Shown: positions 49,463 to 58,668 of the stretch, piece after piece
Position numbering within the stretch: position 1 is the first letter of the stretch
How the letters are laid out: every line of letters begins with the position of its first letter
NCBI GenBank assembly: GCA_902596745.1
Contig: CACJUZ010000001.1
Span: forward strand, 124,001-188,000
From: an uncultured Pelagibacteraceae bacterium
GTDB taxonomy: Bacteria; Pseudomonadota; Alphaproteobacteria; Pelagibacterales; Pelagibacteraceae
Direction of reading: 5' to 3'
Length of the DNA: 64,000 nt
Made by a program: the position numbers and the translations under genes
Notes under the pieces: generated by a model
Told to the model about the DNA's origin: nothing
Seen by the model: only the letters and a program-made list of their open reading frames with translations
Databases searched by the model: none

Positions 49463-50928
49463 GCAAAGATAAATTTGATTATTTTATAAAAGGGGAGAAA
49501 AACAATTATGAGGTAATAATTGGCTTGGAAGTTCATGCTCAAGTATCTTCAAACTCAAAACTTTTCTCTGGTTCTGCAACTAAATTTGGAGCTGAACCTA
49601 ATAGCCAAGTAAGTCTTATAGACTCTGCTTTTCCTGGCATGCTTCCAGTTATAAATAAAGAGTGCATAAACCAAGCCATTAGGACCGGTTTAGGATTAAA
49701 TGCTAAAATTAATAATAATTCTGTTTTTGATAGAAAAAATTATTTTTATGCAGACCTTCCTCAAGGCTATCAGATCTCACAGTATAAAAATCCTATAGTT
49801 GGCGAAGGAAAAGTTTTATTAGATATGCCATATGGTTCAAAAGAGATTGGCATTGAGAGACTTCATCTAGAACAAGATGCAGGTAAAAGTATTCACGATA
49901 TGGATCCATCAAGTACTTATGTCGATTTAAATCGTTCAGGAATTGCACTAATGGAAATTGTAAGCAAACCAGATCTTCGATCTCCAGAAGAAGTTAATGC
50001 TTATATAAAAAAACTTAGAACTATAATGAGATATCTAGGAACTTGTGACGGTAATATGCAAGAGGGTTCATTAAGGGCTGATGTTAATGTATCGGTAAGA
50101 CAAGTAGGAGATAAAAATTTTGGAACAAGATGTGAAATAAAAAATGTAAATTCAATAAAATTTATGCAAATGGCAATAGAATACGAGGCCAAAAGGCAGG
50201 TTGAATTATTAGATGAAGGGAAAAAGATTGAGCAGGAAACAAGACTTTTTGATACAAAAAAAAATGAGACAAGATCCATGAGATCAAAAGAGGATGCTCA
50301 TGATTACAGATATTTTCCAGATCCGGATCTTTTGCCTCTTAAAATTGAACAAAAATTAATAGATGATTTAAAAAAAACTTTACCGGAATTACCTGATAAT
50401 AAAAAAGAAAGATTCATGAGCGATTACGGACTTAATTCTTATGAAGCTAATGTGCTAGTTTCTGAAAAAGAAATTTCAAATTATTATGAAGAGGTTGCAA
50501 AATTATCTGATAAAAAACTTGCCGCAACATGGATGATGGGAGATTTATTTGCAATGTTAAATGACAAAGGGCTCAATATATCTAAGTCACCTATCTCTGC
50601 TAAAAATTTTGCTGAATTGATTCAATCAATAAAGTCAGGGGAAATTTCTGGCAGAATAGCAAAAGAAGTTTTTGAATTAATGGTAGAGAGCGGTGATAAT
50701 CCAAAAAAAATTATCGAGTCAAAAGGCATGAAACAGCAAAGTGATCCAAAAGAATTAGAAAAAATTATCAATGAAATATTAACTAAGAACAAAGATAAAG
50801 TTGACCAGTATAAGTCTGGTAAAGAAAAATTATTTGGCTTTTTTGTTGGTCAAGTTATGAAACAATCAGGTGGTAAAGCTAATCCACAGTTAACAAACGA
50901 TATCTTAAAAAAACTTTTAAAAGGCTAA
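49459..50928 (+). CDS. gatB: Asp/Glu-tRNA amidotransferase subunit B
   Basis: The 489-residue kinase and tRNA-binding subunit begins [22 protein letters not shown] and has [30 protein letters not shown] and a C-terminal YqeY-like tail. The frame extends to a TTG at 49450, but the ATG at 49459 overlapping the gatA stop is the natural start. Confidence 0.97.
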   Translation: MSKDKFDYFIKGEKNNYEVIIGLEVHAQVSSNSKLFSGSATKFGAEPNSQVSLIDSAFPGMLPVINKECINQAIRTGLGLNAKINNNSVFDRKNYFYADLPQGYQISQYKNPIVGEGKVLLDMPYGSKEIGIERLHLEQDAGKSIHDMDPSSTYVDLNRSGIALMEIVSKPDLRSPEEVNAYIKKLRTIMRYLGTCDGNMQEGSLRADVNVSVRQVGDKNFGTRCEIKNVNSIKFMQMAIEYEAKRQVELLDEGKKIEQETRLFDTKKNETRSMRSKEDAHDYRYFPDPDLLPLKIEQKLIDDLKKTLPELPDNKKERFMSDYGLNSYEANVLVSEKEISNYYEEVAKLSDKKLAATWMMGDLFAMLNDKGLNISKSPISAKNFAELIQSIKSGEISGRIAKEVFELMVESGDNPKKIIESKGMKQQSDPKELEKIINEILTKNKDKVDQYKSGKEKLFGFFVGQVMKQSGGKANPQLTNDILKKLLKG

Positions 50929-50930
50929 TT

Positions 50931-51584
50931 ATGCCTAAAAAATTAGATTTAACTGATAATCTTGAAAAATATATTATTGATCATTCAGAAACTTTGTCTG
51001 ATGTTCAGAATGAAATAATTCAGCACAACAAAAGTCGAGGAGATCAGCAAAGATTACAAATATCTATATCACAAGCTCAATTTCTACAAACATTAATAAA
51101 AGTTTCAAATGTAAAAAAAATTTTAGAGATTGGTAGTTTTACTGGATTTAGTGCTTTATCTATGGCTATGGCACTTCCTGCGGATGGAATTTTAATTAGC
51201 TTAGACAAAAATCCCGAATTTAGCAATAAGGCTAAATACTTTTATGACAAAGCCAAAGAAAACAGGATTAAACAAATTATCAAACCAGCTATAGAGAGTT
51301 TGAAAGAATTAAAAGATACAAAAAAGTTATTTGATTTAATTTTTATTGACGCTGATAAAGAAAATTACTTAAATTATTATGAATCTTGTATGAATTTGAT
51401 AGATAAAAAGGGTCTTATAATTATTGATAATGTATTATGGCACGGTGAAGTTGCCGACAATGCAAATAACGATAAATTTACAAATATTATAAGGGATTTT
51501 AATATTCATGTTAAACAAGATAAAAGGATTACAAAGAATATAGTTCCTATTGGAGATGGGTTAACTATTTGTATTAAAAAATAA
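50931..51584 (+). CDS. SAM-dependent O-methyltransferase
   Basis: The 217-residue protein belongs to the caffeoyl-CoA/catechol O-methyltransferase family. The SAM site ILEIGSFTGFSALSMAMALP, the metal/SAM-site Asp in DLIFIDADKENY and IIDNVLWHGEVAD are present. The substrate is unknown. It lies 2 bases after gatB and abuts trhO, so it may be co-transcribed. Confidence 0.85.
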   Translation: MPKKLDLTDNLEKYIIDHSETLSDVQNEIIQHNKSRGDQQRLQISISQAQFLQTLIKVSNVKKILEIGSFTGFSALSMAMALPADGILISLDKNPEFSNKAKYFYDKAKENRIKQIIKPAIESLKELKDTKKLFDLIFIDADKENYLNYYESCMNLIDKKGLIIIDNVLWHGEVADNANNDKFTNIIRDFNIHVKQDKRITKNIVPIGDGLTICIKK

Positions 51585-52489
51585 TGTTCACTATTTCTGG
51601 ATTTTACAAGTTTAAAAGGATTAATTTCTTAAAAAAACACAAAACTTATCTTGAAAACGAAATATCAAATACCAGTATTAGAGGATCAATTATAATCTCT
51701 TCAGAAGGTATTAATGGATCTCTTGCAGGCAATAGCAAAGATATTTTTAAAATTTTAAAATTACTAAAAAAAAAATTTAAATTCACAGAATTTGATAGTA
51801 GCAATATTTCTACTAGTCGTTTTCAACCATTTCACAAAGCAAAAGTGAAAGTAAAAAAAGAAGTTGTACCACTTGGCTTTAAAATTAAGGGTGAAAGCAA
51901 AAGACGTAATAGGTATTTGTCTGGAAATTCTTGGAACAAGTTAATTATAAAAAAAGAAACTCTTTTGATTGACGTAAGAAAACCCTTTGAATATAACGTT
52001 GGCACTTTTAAGAATGCAATGAATCCAAATATACAAAATTTTCGAGATTTTCCTAAATTTTTAAATAAAATCGAAAAGACCAAACCTGTTGCGATGTTCT
52101 GCACCGGAGGTATTAGATGTGAAAAGGCATCAATTTTTTTGAAACAAAAGGGTTTCAAAAACGTTTTTCAGTTAAAAGGTGGAATAATTAATTATCTCAA
52201 CAAAACTAAAAAAAAAGATAGTTTATGGAAAGGCGAATGTTTTGTTTTTGATAATAGAGTTTCTTTAAAACATAAATTAAAACAAGGAACTTTTTCAATT
52301 TGTGGAGGTTGTCGAAAACCTATATCAACAAAAGATAAGAAATCAAAAAAATATGAAGAGGGCGTTTCTTGTGAAAGATGTTATGACACACTATCAAGTT
52401 TGCAAAAGTCAAGATTTCGAATGAGGCAAAATCAAATTAATCTTGCCAAAAAAGCGGGAAAGAAGCATAAGTTTCAAAAGGAATATTAA
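51584..52489 (+). CDS. trhO: tRNA uridine(34) hydroxylase TrhO (rhodanese domain)
   Basis: The 301-residue protein has an N-terminal acylphosphatase-like part (GSIIISSEGINGSLAG), a rhodanese domain with the active cysteine in MFCTGGIRCEKAS and a C-terminal cysteine-rich part (ICGGCRKP, SCERCYD). This is the layout of YceA/TrhO, which makes 5-hydroxyuridine at tRNA position 34. It begins on the last base of the methyltransferase stop. Confidence 0.9.
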   Translation: MFTISGFYKFKRINFLKKHKTYLENEISNTSIRGSIIISSEGINGSLAGNSKDIFKILKLLKKKFKFTEFDSSNISTSRFQPFHKAKVKVKKEVVPLGFKIKGESKRRNRYLSGNSWNKLIIKKETLLIDVRKPFEYNVGTFKNAMNPNIQNFRDFPKFLNKIEKTKPVAMFCTGGIRCEKASIFLKQKGFKNVFQLKGGIINYLNKTKKKDSLWKGECFVFDNRVSLKHKLKQGTFSICGGCRKPISTKDKKSKKYEEGVSCERCYDTLSSLQKSRFRMRQNQINLAKKAGKKHKFQKEY

Positions 52490-52491
52490 AT

Positions 52492-53853
52492 ATGGATTTA
52501 ACAAAAGGTTCAATTTGGCAACTTTTAAGAAAAGTAACTATACCCGCTAGCACTGGATCTCTTTTTCAAACTTTTTATAATCTTGTTGATACTTATTTTG
52601 CAGGAAGAATTTCTCCAGAAGCACTAGCAGCAATAGCAAAATCTTGGCCAATTTATTTTATAGCAATAGCTGTAGCTGTTGGTATTGGAGCTGGTACAAC
52701 AGCTTTAATAAGTAACTCTATTGGGGCTAAAGAGGATAGAAAAGCTTCTATGTATGTTGCTCAGTCTATAGTACTAGCGATTGTTATCTCGATTTTTGTA
52801 ACTTTGTTTGGTTTAAATTTTTCCGATGAACTTTTAAGAATTATGGGTTCTACTGAAGAAAGTATAATTTTAACGCGTGAATACTTAGATATAATATTTT
52901 TTGGTGCAATAATTGTATTAGCTCAGTTATCTTTAAATGGAACTCTGAATGCGCAAGGTGATACGAAAAGTTATAGAAACGTTCTAATATTCACTTTCTT
53001 CTTGAATATATTTCTTAATCCTTTATTTATTTTTGGTTATGGGTTTATACCAGCATTCGGAATTGCTGGTTTAGCAATAGCTACATTAGTTTCCCAGTGT
53101 GTAGGCTTAATATATCTAGCCAACAAAGTTTACTGCTGTAAATTAAAAAAATACTTGTATCTAGAATGCTTTAAACCAAAGTTTGATTATATCAGTACAC
53201 TTTTTAAACAATCAGTTCCAATAATGTTTACCATGTTAATGATAATGTTTGGAGTATTTAATATTTTCTATTTTGTTGGTCAATTTGGTGAGCTAGCAAC
53301 AGCAGGTTATGGTACAGCAGTTAGAATAGAACAAGTTTTATTACTACCTGTTATAGGTTTAAACACTGCCGTTTTATCAATTGCCGGTCAAAATTACGGA
53401 GCAAAAATGCATTTCAGAGTAAAAGAAGTTTATGGAAAAGCATTAATGTTTGGTTCCGGGTTTATGGTGTTAGCTGGTATTTTTGTTTATTTAACATCTG
53501 AAATTATAATTTCTTTTTTTACAAATGACCTTGAGGTCATTCAAAGAGGGGCGCTTTACTTACAAGTCGCTGCTCTTATCGGGCCCGTTTATCCTGTATT
53601 TTTTATTACTTCTGCTTTATTCCAAGCGCTTAAAAGACCAATTTATAGTTTATATATGACGATACTTAGACTTACGTTAATACCATTTATGTCTCTCTGG
53701 TATGTAATTAATATAAGAAATGGTGAATACCAAGATATTTTCTACACAATCTTGGTAACAAATTGGATGATGGGTTTAGTCGTTTTAACTTTTGTTCCAT
53801 TTTTTTTGAAGAGAGTATTTAGAGTTTCTTTTAAAAAGTTATTTGTATTTTAG
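52492..53853 (+). CDS. MATE-family efflux transporter
   Basis: The 453-residue inner-membrane protein has about twelve membrane segments in two similar halves. The first half has FQTFYNLVDTYFAGRISPEALAAI and GIGAGTTALISNSIGAKEDRKA. The second has GLNTAVLSIAGQNYGAKM. MATE proteins export cationic compounds using Na or proton gradients; substrate unknown. Its end overlaps the convergent permease gene by 15 bases. Confidence 0.9.
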   Translation: MDLTKGSIWQLLRKVTIPASTGSLFQTFYNLVDTYFAGRISPEALAAIAKSWPIYFIAIAVAVGIGAGTTALISNSIGAKEDRKASMYVAQSIVLAIVISIFVTLFGLNFSDELLRIMGSTEESIILTREYLDIIFFGAIIVLAQLSLNGTLNAQGDTKSYRNVLIFTFFLNIFLNPLFIFGYGFIPAFGIAGLAIATLVSQCVGLIYLANKVYCCKLKKYLYLECFKPKFDYISTLFKQSVPIMFTMLMIMFGVFNIFYFVGQFGELATAGYGTAVRIEQVLLLPVIGLNTAVLSIAGQNYGAKMHFRVKEVYGKALMFGSGFMVLAGIFVYLTSEIIISFFTNDLEVIQRGALYLQVAALIGPVYPVFFITSALFQALKRPIYSLYMTILRLTLIPFMSLWYVINIRNGEYQDIFYTILVTNWMMGLVVLTFVPFFLKRVFRVSFKKLFVF

Positions 53854-54573
53854 TCTATTCTCTAATTTTCTCACAAAGTAGGAGACTACTAATATTAATA
53901 CTAAGTATTCTAGGATTAAAAAAGTATATATTTCTAATGGTCTGTAGGTAGTTGTCACAAGTTCATTTGCCTTTCTTGTTAAATCTCCTATTCCTATAAT
54001 CGATACTAGAGAGGACATTTTTAAAACATACACAAATTGATTTCCCATCGCAGGCAGCACAACTTTAATTGCTTGCGGCAGAATTACTAATCTCATTTTT
54101 TTCCAGAAATTCATTCCAAGTGACTCAGATACTTCATGTTGTCCTTTTGAAATAGAATTTATACCAGCCCTAAAAATTTCTGCTTGAAATGCACTTTCGC
54201 TAATAGTTAATGCTATTATGCCTGATACAAATGGTGAGAAACTTACTCCTATCATAATTGGAAGACCGTAATATATCCAAAGAATTAAAACTAATAAGGG
54301 AATTGCTCTTACGATTTCAACATAAGTTATATTGAAATAACTTAAAAATTTATTATTAGATAAAGATGGGAGGGCAACTATCAAACCTATAATCATAGCC
54401 AGAACTATAGATACTACTGAAATATAAATAGTTGTTGTAATACCGCTAATTAAAAATTTTAGATTGGTTAGACCTTCTATATTATCAGGGCTTAATATAT
54501 ACCAACCCCATTCATAGTTAGAACTACATCCCTGAAGCAAAAATAGAATAGAGATAAATTTTAAAAATTTCAC
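53839..54573 (-). CDS. Amino-acid ABC transporter permease with lipobox-like N-terminus
   Basis: The 244-residue protein of the HisM/GlnP type has about five membrane segments and the ABC-contact loop ESLGMNFWKKMRLVILPQAIK. The first 20 residues are unusual: MKFLKFISILFLLQGCSSNY reads like a lipoprotein signal with Cys16 in LQGC, before the usual GITTTIYISVVSIVLAMIIG segment. The partner binding protein is upstream with a 41-base gap. No ATPase or second permease gene is adjacent. Confidence 0.88.
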   Translation of the reverse strand: MKFLKFISILFLLQGCSSNYEWGWYILSPDNIEGLTNLKFLISGITTTIYISVVSIVLAMIIGLIVALPSLSNNKFLSYFNITYVEIVRAIPLLVLILWIYYGLPIMIGVSFSPFVSGIIALTISESAFQAEIFRAGINSISKGQHEVSESLGMNFWKKMRLVILPQAIKVVLPAMGNQFVYVLKMSSLVSIIGIGDLTRKANELVTTTYRPLEIYTFLILEYLVLILVVSYFVRKLENRLKYK

Positions 54574-54614
54574 TATTTAACTATATTTGTTAATGGAGGG
54601 TATTGAAACTTAAA

Positions 54615-55382
54615 TTATAAGCTTTTTAAATTGTACTTAGAGAGTAATTTCTTAAAATAACCTGAAGCTTGCTTCTTTTTAATCCAATTACTTACATAAT
54701 CATTCCAAACTTTATCTCCTTTTGGAACCATCATCGCTAAAAATGCTGGATTTTTTCCACCATCAGGAACTATGGCTAATTGAGGATATTTAATAACTAA
54801 TTTATTCGCTTCAGTTGAACTTGTAATATTTCCATCAGCTCTACCCGCAAGAACCTCTTGAAAATCTCTTGCTGGGGCTTCAACAGATTGTAGTTTTGAT
54901 TTCGGAAAAAATTCCTTTGCTTTTTCTTCTTGTGAAGTACCCAATGTTGTTGCAATTTTCACATTACTATTATTTAGCGACTCCCAAGTAGGAAATTTTT
55001 TTAAATTCTTTTTTAAAACAAGCGGTACAGTTGCGTACTTATAATACGTAGTAGTAAAACCAGCTACCTCAGCTCTTTTTGGAGTTTTAGTTACGCTTGT
55101 TGAAATATCGTATCGATCAGCTGTAATCCCAGCCACTATTGTTTTCCACTCTGCAGGCACAAATTTAACTTTTACACCCATATCTTTTGCGAGCTCCCTC
55201 ATAACATCTATGTCGAAACCTTTATACTTATTAGTAGCTGGATCTTTCATAGACATTGGATCCCAATCTCCAGTCGTTCCAACTCTCAACTCTCCATTTT
55301 TTTTAATTGTTTGAAGTTTAGACTCCGCATTTGCTGATACGGTAATTAATAGCAAAGTAAAAAACACTATAATTTTTTTCAT
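54615..55382 (-). CDS. Amino-acid ABC transporter substrate-binding protein
   Basis: This is a 255-residue periplasmic protein of family 3. A signal peptide ending in VSANA-ES (19 residues) is followed by [19 protein letters not shown] and [23 protein letters not shown]. The ligand is not clear; similar proteins bind polar or charged amino acids. GGGAG lies close before the ATG. Divergent from umuD across 107 bases. Confidence 0.9.
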   Translation of the reverse strand: MKKIIVFFTLLLITVSANAESKLQTIKKNGELRVGTTGDWDPMSMKDPATNKYKGFDIDVMRELAKDMGVKVKFVPAEWKTIVAGITADRYDISTSVTKTPKRAEVAGFTTTYYKYATVPLVLKKNLKKFPTWESLNNSNVKIATTLGTSQEEKAKEFFPKSKLQSVEAPARDFQEVLAGRADGNITSSTEANKLVIKYPQLAIVPDGGKNPAFLAMMVPKGDKVWNDYVSNWIKKKQASGYFKKLLSKYNLKSL

Positions 55383-55440
55383 ACTCCCTTTTAACTTTTC
55401 AATCGTTTATTTTCCAAATGCATATTGCCCCACATAATGG

Positions 55441-55469
55441 TTGACTAAAGTAAAATTTTTTTCTATAAA
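55441..55469 (+). promoter_or_regulatory. umuDC promoter
   Basis: TTGACT (55441-55446), exactly 17 bases, TATAAA (55464-55469). The expected start of transcription, about 55476, lies inside the SOS box. Confidence 0.6.
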
Positions 55470-55470
55470 A

Positions 55471-55485
55471 GAACAAAATAAGAAC
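55471..55485 (+). promoter_or_regulatory. LexA (SOS) box of alphaproteobacterial type
   Basis: GAAC-N7-GAAC: GAAC at 55471-55474 and 55482-55485. This is the reverse complement of GTTC-N7-GTTC, the LexA site of many alphaproteobacteria. It abuts the -10 box and ends 4 bases before the umuD ATG, so bound LexA would block both transcription and elongation. Confidence 0.65.
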
Positions 55486-55489
55486 ATTT

Positions 55490-55888
55490 ATGGAGCTGAA
55501 AATACCTTATTACATACACAAAGTAGGAGCGGGTTTTCCCTCTCCCGCAACAGACTACATAGAGGATGATGTAGATTTAAATCATCATCTTATAAAAAAT
55601 TCACCAGCAACATTCATAATTAGAGTTCAAGGTAAGTCTATGAATAGCGTAGGAATCTACGATGGTGATTTATTAATAGTAGATCGAAGTATTAACCCAA
55701 AAAACCTTTCAACAGTTATAGCCAATGTTAACGATGAATTAGTGGTGAAAACAATCCTGAAAGAAAAAGGGGAAACATTTTTAACATCTGGATCTAAAAA
55801 AAAATCAGAAAGAATTCATTTAGCAAAAGATCAAGAAGTAATTATTTGGGGAGTGGTAACTTATGTCATCCATCAAGTACACAACTAA
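55490..55888 (+). CDS. umuD: SOS mutagenesis protein UmuD
   Basis: The 132-residue LexA-fold protease subunit has cleavage site Ala14-Gly15 in VGAGFPSP, catalytic Ser50 in QGKSMNSVGIYDGD and Lys87 in VVKTIL. The 35- and 37-residue spacings equal those of E. coli UmuD. Self-cleavage on RecA filaments would yield UmuD', the partner of UmuC in DNA polymerase V. It has no LexA DNA-binding domain. The SOS box upstream indicates damage induction. Confidence 0.93.
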   Translation: MELKIPYYIHKVGAGFPSPATDYIEDDVDLNHHLIKNSPATFIIRVQGKSMNSVGIYDGDLLIVDRSINPKNLSTVIANVNDELVVKTILKEKGETFLTSGSKKKSERIHLAKDQEVIIWGVVTYVIHQVHN

Positions 55889-57146
55889 GAAAAATAGAAT
55901 AGCCTTAGTAGATTGTAATTCATTTTACGTATCCTGTGAGAGACTTTTTAATCCTAAGATACAAAAAAAAGCTGTAGTAGTTTTATCAAATAATGATGGA
56001 TGTGTAATATCTAGATCAAGAGAAGCAAAAGATTTAGGTATTAAAATGGGAGAGCCCTACTTCAAAGTAAAAGAACTAGTAAAAAAAAATAAAGTTGAAG
56101 TGTATTCATCAAACTATGCATTGTATGGAGATATATCGAGAAGAGTTATGAAAGTATTAAAAACTTTTTCACCAAAAGTAGAAATTTATTCAATCGATGA
56201 AGCTTTTATTGATTTATCTTTTATAGATGAAAAAGGAGTTGAAGATTATGGAAGAGAGATAAGATCAAGAGTTCTTAAGTGGACGGGTATACCAACAAGC
56301 GTAGGTATAGCCAGTACAAAAACATTAAGTAAAGTAGCCAATCATATAGCAAAAAAAGAAAAAGCAGGTGTAATTTATTTAAATACAAATATTGATGAAA
56401 GGTTAAAAAAATTTCCAATTGAAGATGTTTGGGGGGTAGGTAAACAGCTATCTAAGTTTTACCATAAGAACAATATAAGCAACGCTTATGATTTAAAAAA
56501 TGTTTCAAACACGTGGGTAAAAAAAGGAACAAATGTTTTAGGTGCAAAAACAGCGATGGAACTAAGAGGAATACCTTGTATTGACTTACAAATAGATCAA
56601 GAGAAAAGGAAGAATTGTTGTGTCTCAAGATCATTTGGTAGAAAAGTAAAAGATTTAAATGAATTAGAGGAATCAGTTATTACACATTGCTTGAATGCAG
56701 CAGAAAAAATTAGAGCTGATGATCAAATAGCAAAAACAATAACAGTATTTATCAGAACAAGTCCATTTGATAAAAATAGAAGATACTACTCTAATTCAAA
56801 AACAATAGATTTAGCAATCCCTACTAGTAATAGCATAGAATTAATAAAAAATGCTGTTAAAGCACTAACCGATATATACAAATACGGTTATGCTTATCAA
56901 AAAGCTGGAATAATCTTATCAGGATTGAAAGATGCAAATCAAAATGATCAGAATCTTTTAACTCCACTTCTTGAAAACAAATCTAAGAAATTAATGAAAG
57001 CTATAGATTATACTAATACAAAATACGGACGATATGCGATCAGTATAGCTCAAGCAGGACTAAGCAAAGGTTGGAAAATGAGAAGAGAACATTCATCTAA
57101 AATAGATACTGCTTCATTTGACTCTTTGCCTAAAATAGTAGTATAA
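55863..57146 (+). CDS. umuC: DNA polymerase V catalytic subunit UmuC
   Basis: The 427-residue Y-family polymerase has VDCNSFYVSCERLF, with the first catalytic Asp, and YSIDEAFIDLSF, with the catalytic Asp-Glu pair. HhH and little-finger domains follow (VWGVGKQLSKFY). The ATG at 55863 overlaps umuD by 26 bases and is preceded by GGGGAG. No later ATG precedes the motif. The gene end carries the thiV promoter. Confidence 0.95.
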   Translation: MSSIKYTTKKNRIALVDCNSFYVSCERLFNPKIQKKAVVVLSNNDGCVISRSREAKDLGIKMGEPYFKVKELVKKNKVEVYSSNYALYGDISRRVMKVLKTFSPKVEIYSIDEAFIDLSFIDEKGVEDYGREIRSRVLKWTGIPTSVGIASTKTLSKVANHIAKKEKAGVIYLNTNIDERLKKFPIEDVWGVGKQLSKFYHKNNISNAYDLKNVSNTWVKKGTNVLGAKTAMELRGIPCIDLQIDQEKRKNCCVSRSFGRKVKDLNELEESVITHCLNAAEKIRADDQIAKTITVFIRTSPFDKNRRYYSNSKTIDLAIPTSNSIELIKNAVKALTDIYKYGYAYQKAGIILSGLKDANQNDQNLLTPLLENKSKKLMKAIDYTNTKYGRYAISIAQAGLSKGWKMRREHSSKIDTASFDSLPKIVV

Positions 57147-57147
57147 A
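57118..57147 (+). promoter_or_regulatory. thiV promoter inside the end of umuC
   Basis: TTGACT (57118-57123), 18 bases, TATAAA (57142-57147), overlapping the umuC stop codon. The predicted transcription start, about 57153-57155, coincides with the first bases of the TPP riboswitch. Confidence 0.5.
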
Positions 57148-57152
57148 AAAAT

Positions 57153-57214
57153 ACGGGGTGTCAGAAAGACTGAGATTATACCCGACGAACCTGACCGGTA
57201 ATTCAGTAAGGGAG
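57153..57214 (+). promoter_or_regulatory. TPP (thiamine pyrophosphate) riboswitch
   Basis: The conserved THI-element pieces occur in order: GGGGTG, CTGAGA, ACCC, GAACCTGA, then GGTAATTCAGTAAGGGA. The optional P3 stem is missing, giving a minimal aptamer. GGGAG at its 3' end is also the ribosome-binding site for the ATG at 57217, so TPP binding should block translation of thiV. Confidence 0.93.
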
Positions 57215-57216
57215 CT

Positions 57217-58668
57217 ATGGATAAAATACTTTTATCGCAACAAACAACAATAGCTATCACAATATTAATTGGCCTGTTCTTTATATGGCTGGGTTACTTA
57301 AATAATAAAAAAATATTTAATAATAAAAATTATATTGTTGGTGATAGGGATGAAAATACATTTTCATTAACTTCGAGCCTAACAGCATCAGCACTGGGAG
57401 CTTGGATTTTATTTGGCCCTCCTTCTGCAGCAACTTGGGGAGGGATAGGTGCCGTAATCGGTTATGCATTAGGTACGGCCGCGCCAATGTTATTTCTTTA
57501 CAATTTCGGCCCTAAAATCCGAAAAGAATTTCCAAACGGTTTAACACTAACTGAATTTATACAAAAAAGATTTGGTCAAACTATATTAAAATTAAGTTTA
57601 TTCTTAATACTATTTTATTTGATAATTTTTTTAATTGCTGAGGTGACGGCTATAGCATTTTTATTAAATTATATTTCAAAAATTCCATTATGGGTTACCG
57701 CAGGTTTAACTTTAATCATTTGTTTACTTTATATATTAAGAGGGGGTTTTAAACTTTCAATTATTACTGACAAATATCAGTTTATTTTTATAATGTGCAT
57801 TATTTTATTTTCATTAATTTTAGTTTTAAGCAACTTAAATCTAACTAGCTATGAAATAATAAAAATAAATTCGCCACAATTAATTAGCAAAGATTATTTA
57901 CCCAACTACACAGCTGGTTTAACTTTTTTCATAGCGGTGGCTTGTACCAATTTATTTCATCAAGGAAATTGGCAAAGAGTTTTTTCAGCAAAAAATAATT
58001 CAATTTTAAAAAAAAGTTTAATTAATTCATCTATTATAATTTTTATAATAGTTTTTTGGATGGGATATTCAGGTTTAATATCTTTTTCATTTAATTCAAA
58101 AGTTAATCCAGATCTTGCTTTCTTTAACTTAATTCTGGATGAAAAAAAATCTCTTATAGTTGTGTCAGTATTAATTTTAGCATTATCATTAACATTAAGT
58201 ACCATTGACACATTAATAAATGCTATTTCAAGTTTGCTAATCGTGAATGGCAGTCAAATAAATAAAATGGTTAAAGGAAAAAAAATTAAAGAAAAAACAA
58301 ATTTTATTATTTTATTTATATGTTCTTTAGTTTTTATTTTTGCATCAAGAGGATATAGCATATTATACTTATTTTTACTGGCTGATCTTCTTTGCTGTGC
58401 TGCTGTTGTTACAATTTTTTATGGTTTTTTTAACAAAAATATTAATCCTAAACTTGCAGCTTATTCAATAATTCTTGGTTTAATTTTTGGTCTGTTGTTT
58501 TTTCCAAGTCAAAATTTTGAGACAAGTATTTTAGTAGGAAATTTGATATCTATTGATAATTTTTCAATTTTTATTAGAACAAATCTACTTTTTATATCTT
58601 TTCTTATATCTTTATTTACTCCTCTTATAATAATTTTATTTCACTCTTTACGCAATTCGTTAAGGTAA
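57217..58668 (+). CDS. thiV: Sodium:solute symporter, thiamin-precursor transporter ThiV-like
   Basis: This 483-residue SSS-family membrane protein has about thirteen membrane segments. SSLTASALGAWILFGPPSAATWGG is in the first part, and LALSLTLSTIDTLINAISSLL in the sodium-site region. The TPP riboswitch directly upstream links it to thiamin supply. In SAR11 a symporter in this position (ThiV) is proposed to import the thiamin pyrimidine precursor HMP; this assignment is by context. The end overlaps convergent rarD by 28 bases. Confidence 0.82.
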   Translation: MDKILLSQQTTIAITILIGLFFIWLGYLNNKKIFNNKNYIVGDRDENTFSLTSSLTASALGAWILFGPPSAATWGGIGAVIGYALGTAAPMLFLYNFGPKIRKEFPNGLTLTEFIQKRFGQTILKLSLFLILFYLIIFLIAEVTAIAFLLNYISKIPLWVTAGLTLIICLLYILRGGFKLSIITDKYQFIFIMCIILFSLILVLSNLNLTSYEIIKINSPQLISKDYLPNYTAGLTFFIAVACTNLFHQGNWQRVFSAKNNSILKKSLINSSIIIFIIVFWMGYSGLISFSFNSKVNPDLAFFNLILDEKKSLIVVSVLILALSLTLSTIDTLINAISSLLIVNGSQINKMVKGKKIKEKTNFIILFICSLVFIFASRGYSILYLFLLADLLCCAAVVTIFYGFFNKNINPKLAAYSIILGLIFGLLFFPSQNFETSILVGNLISIDNFSIFIRTNLLFISFLISLFTPLIIILFHSLRNSLR

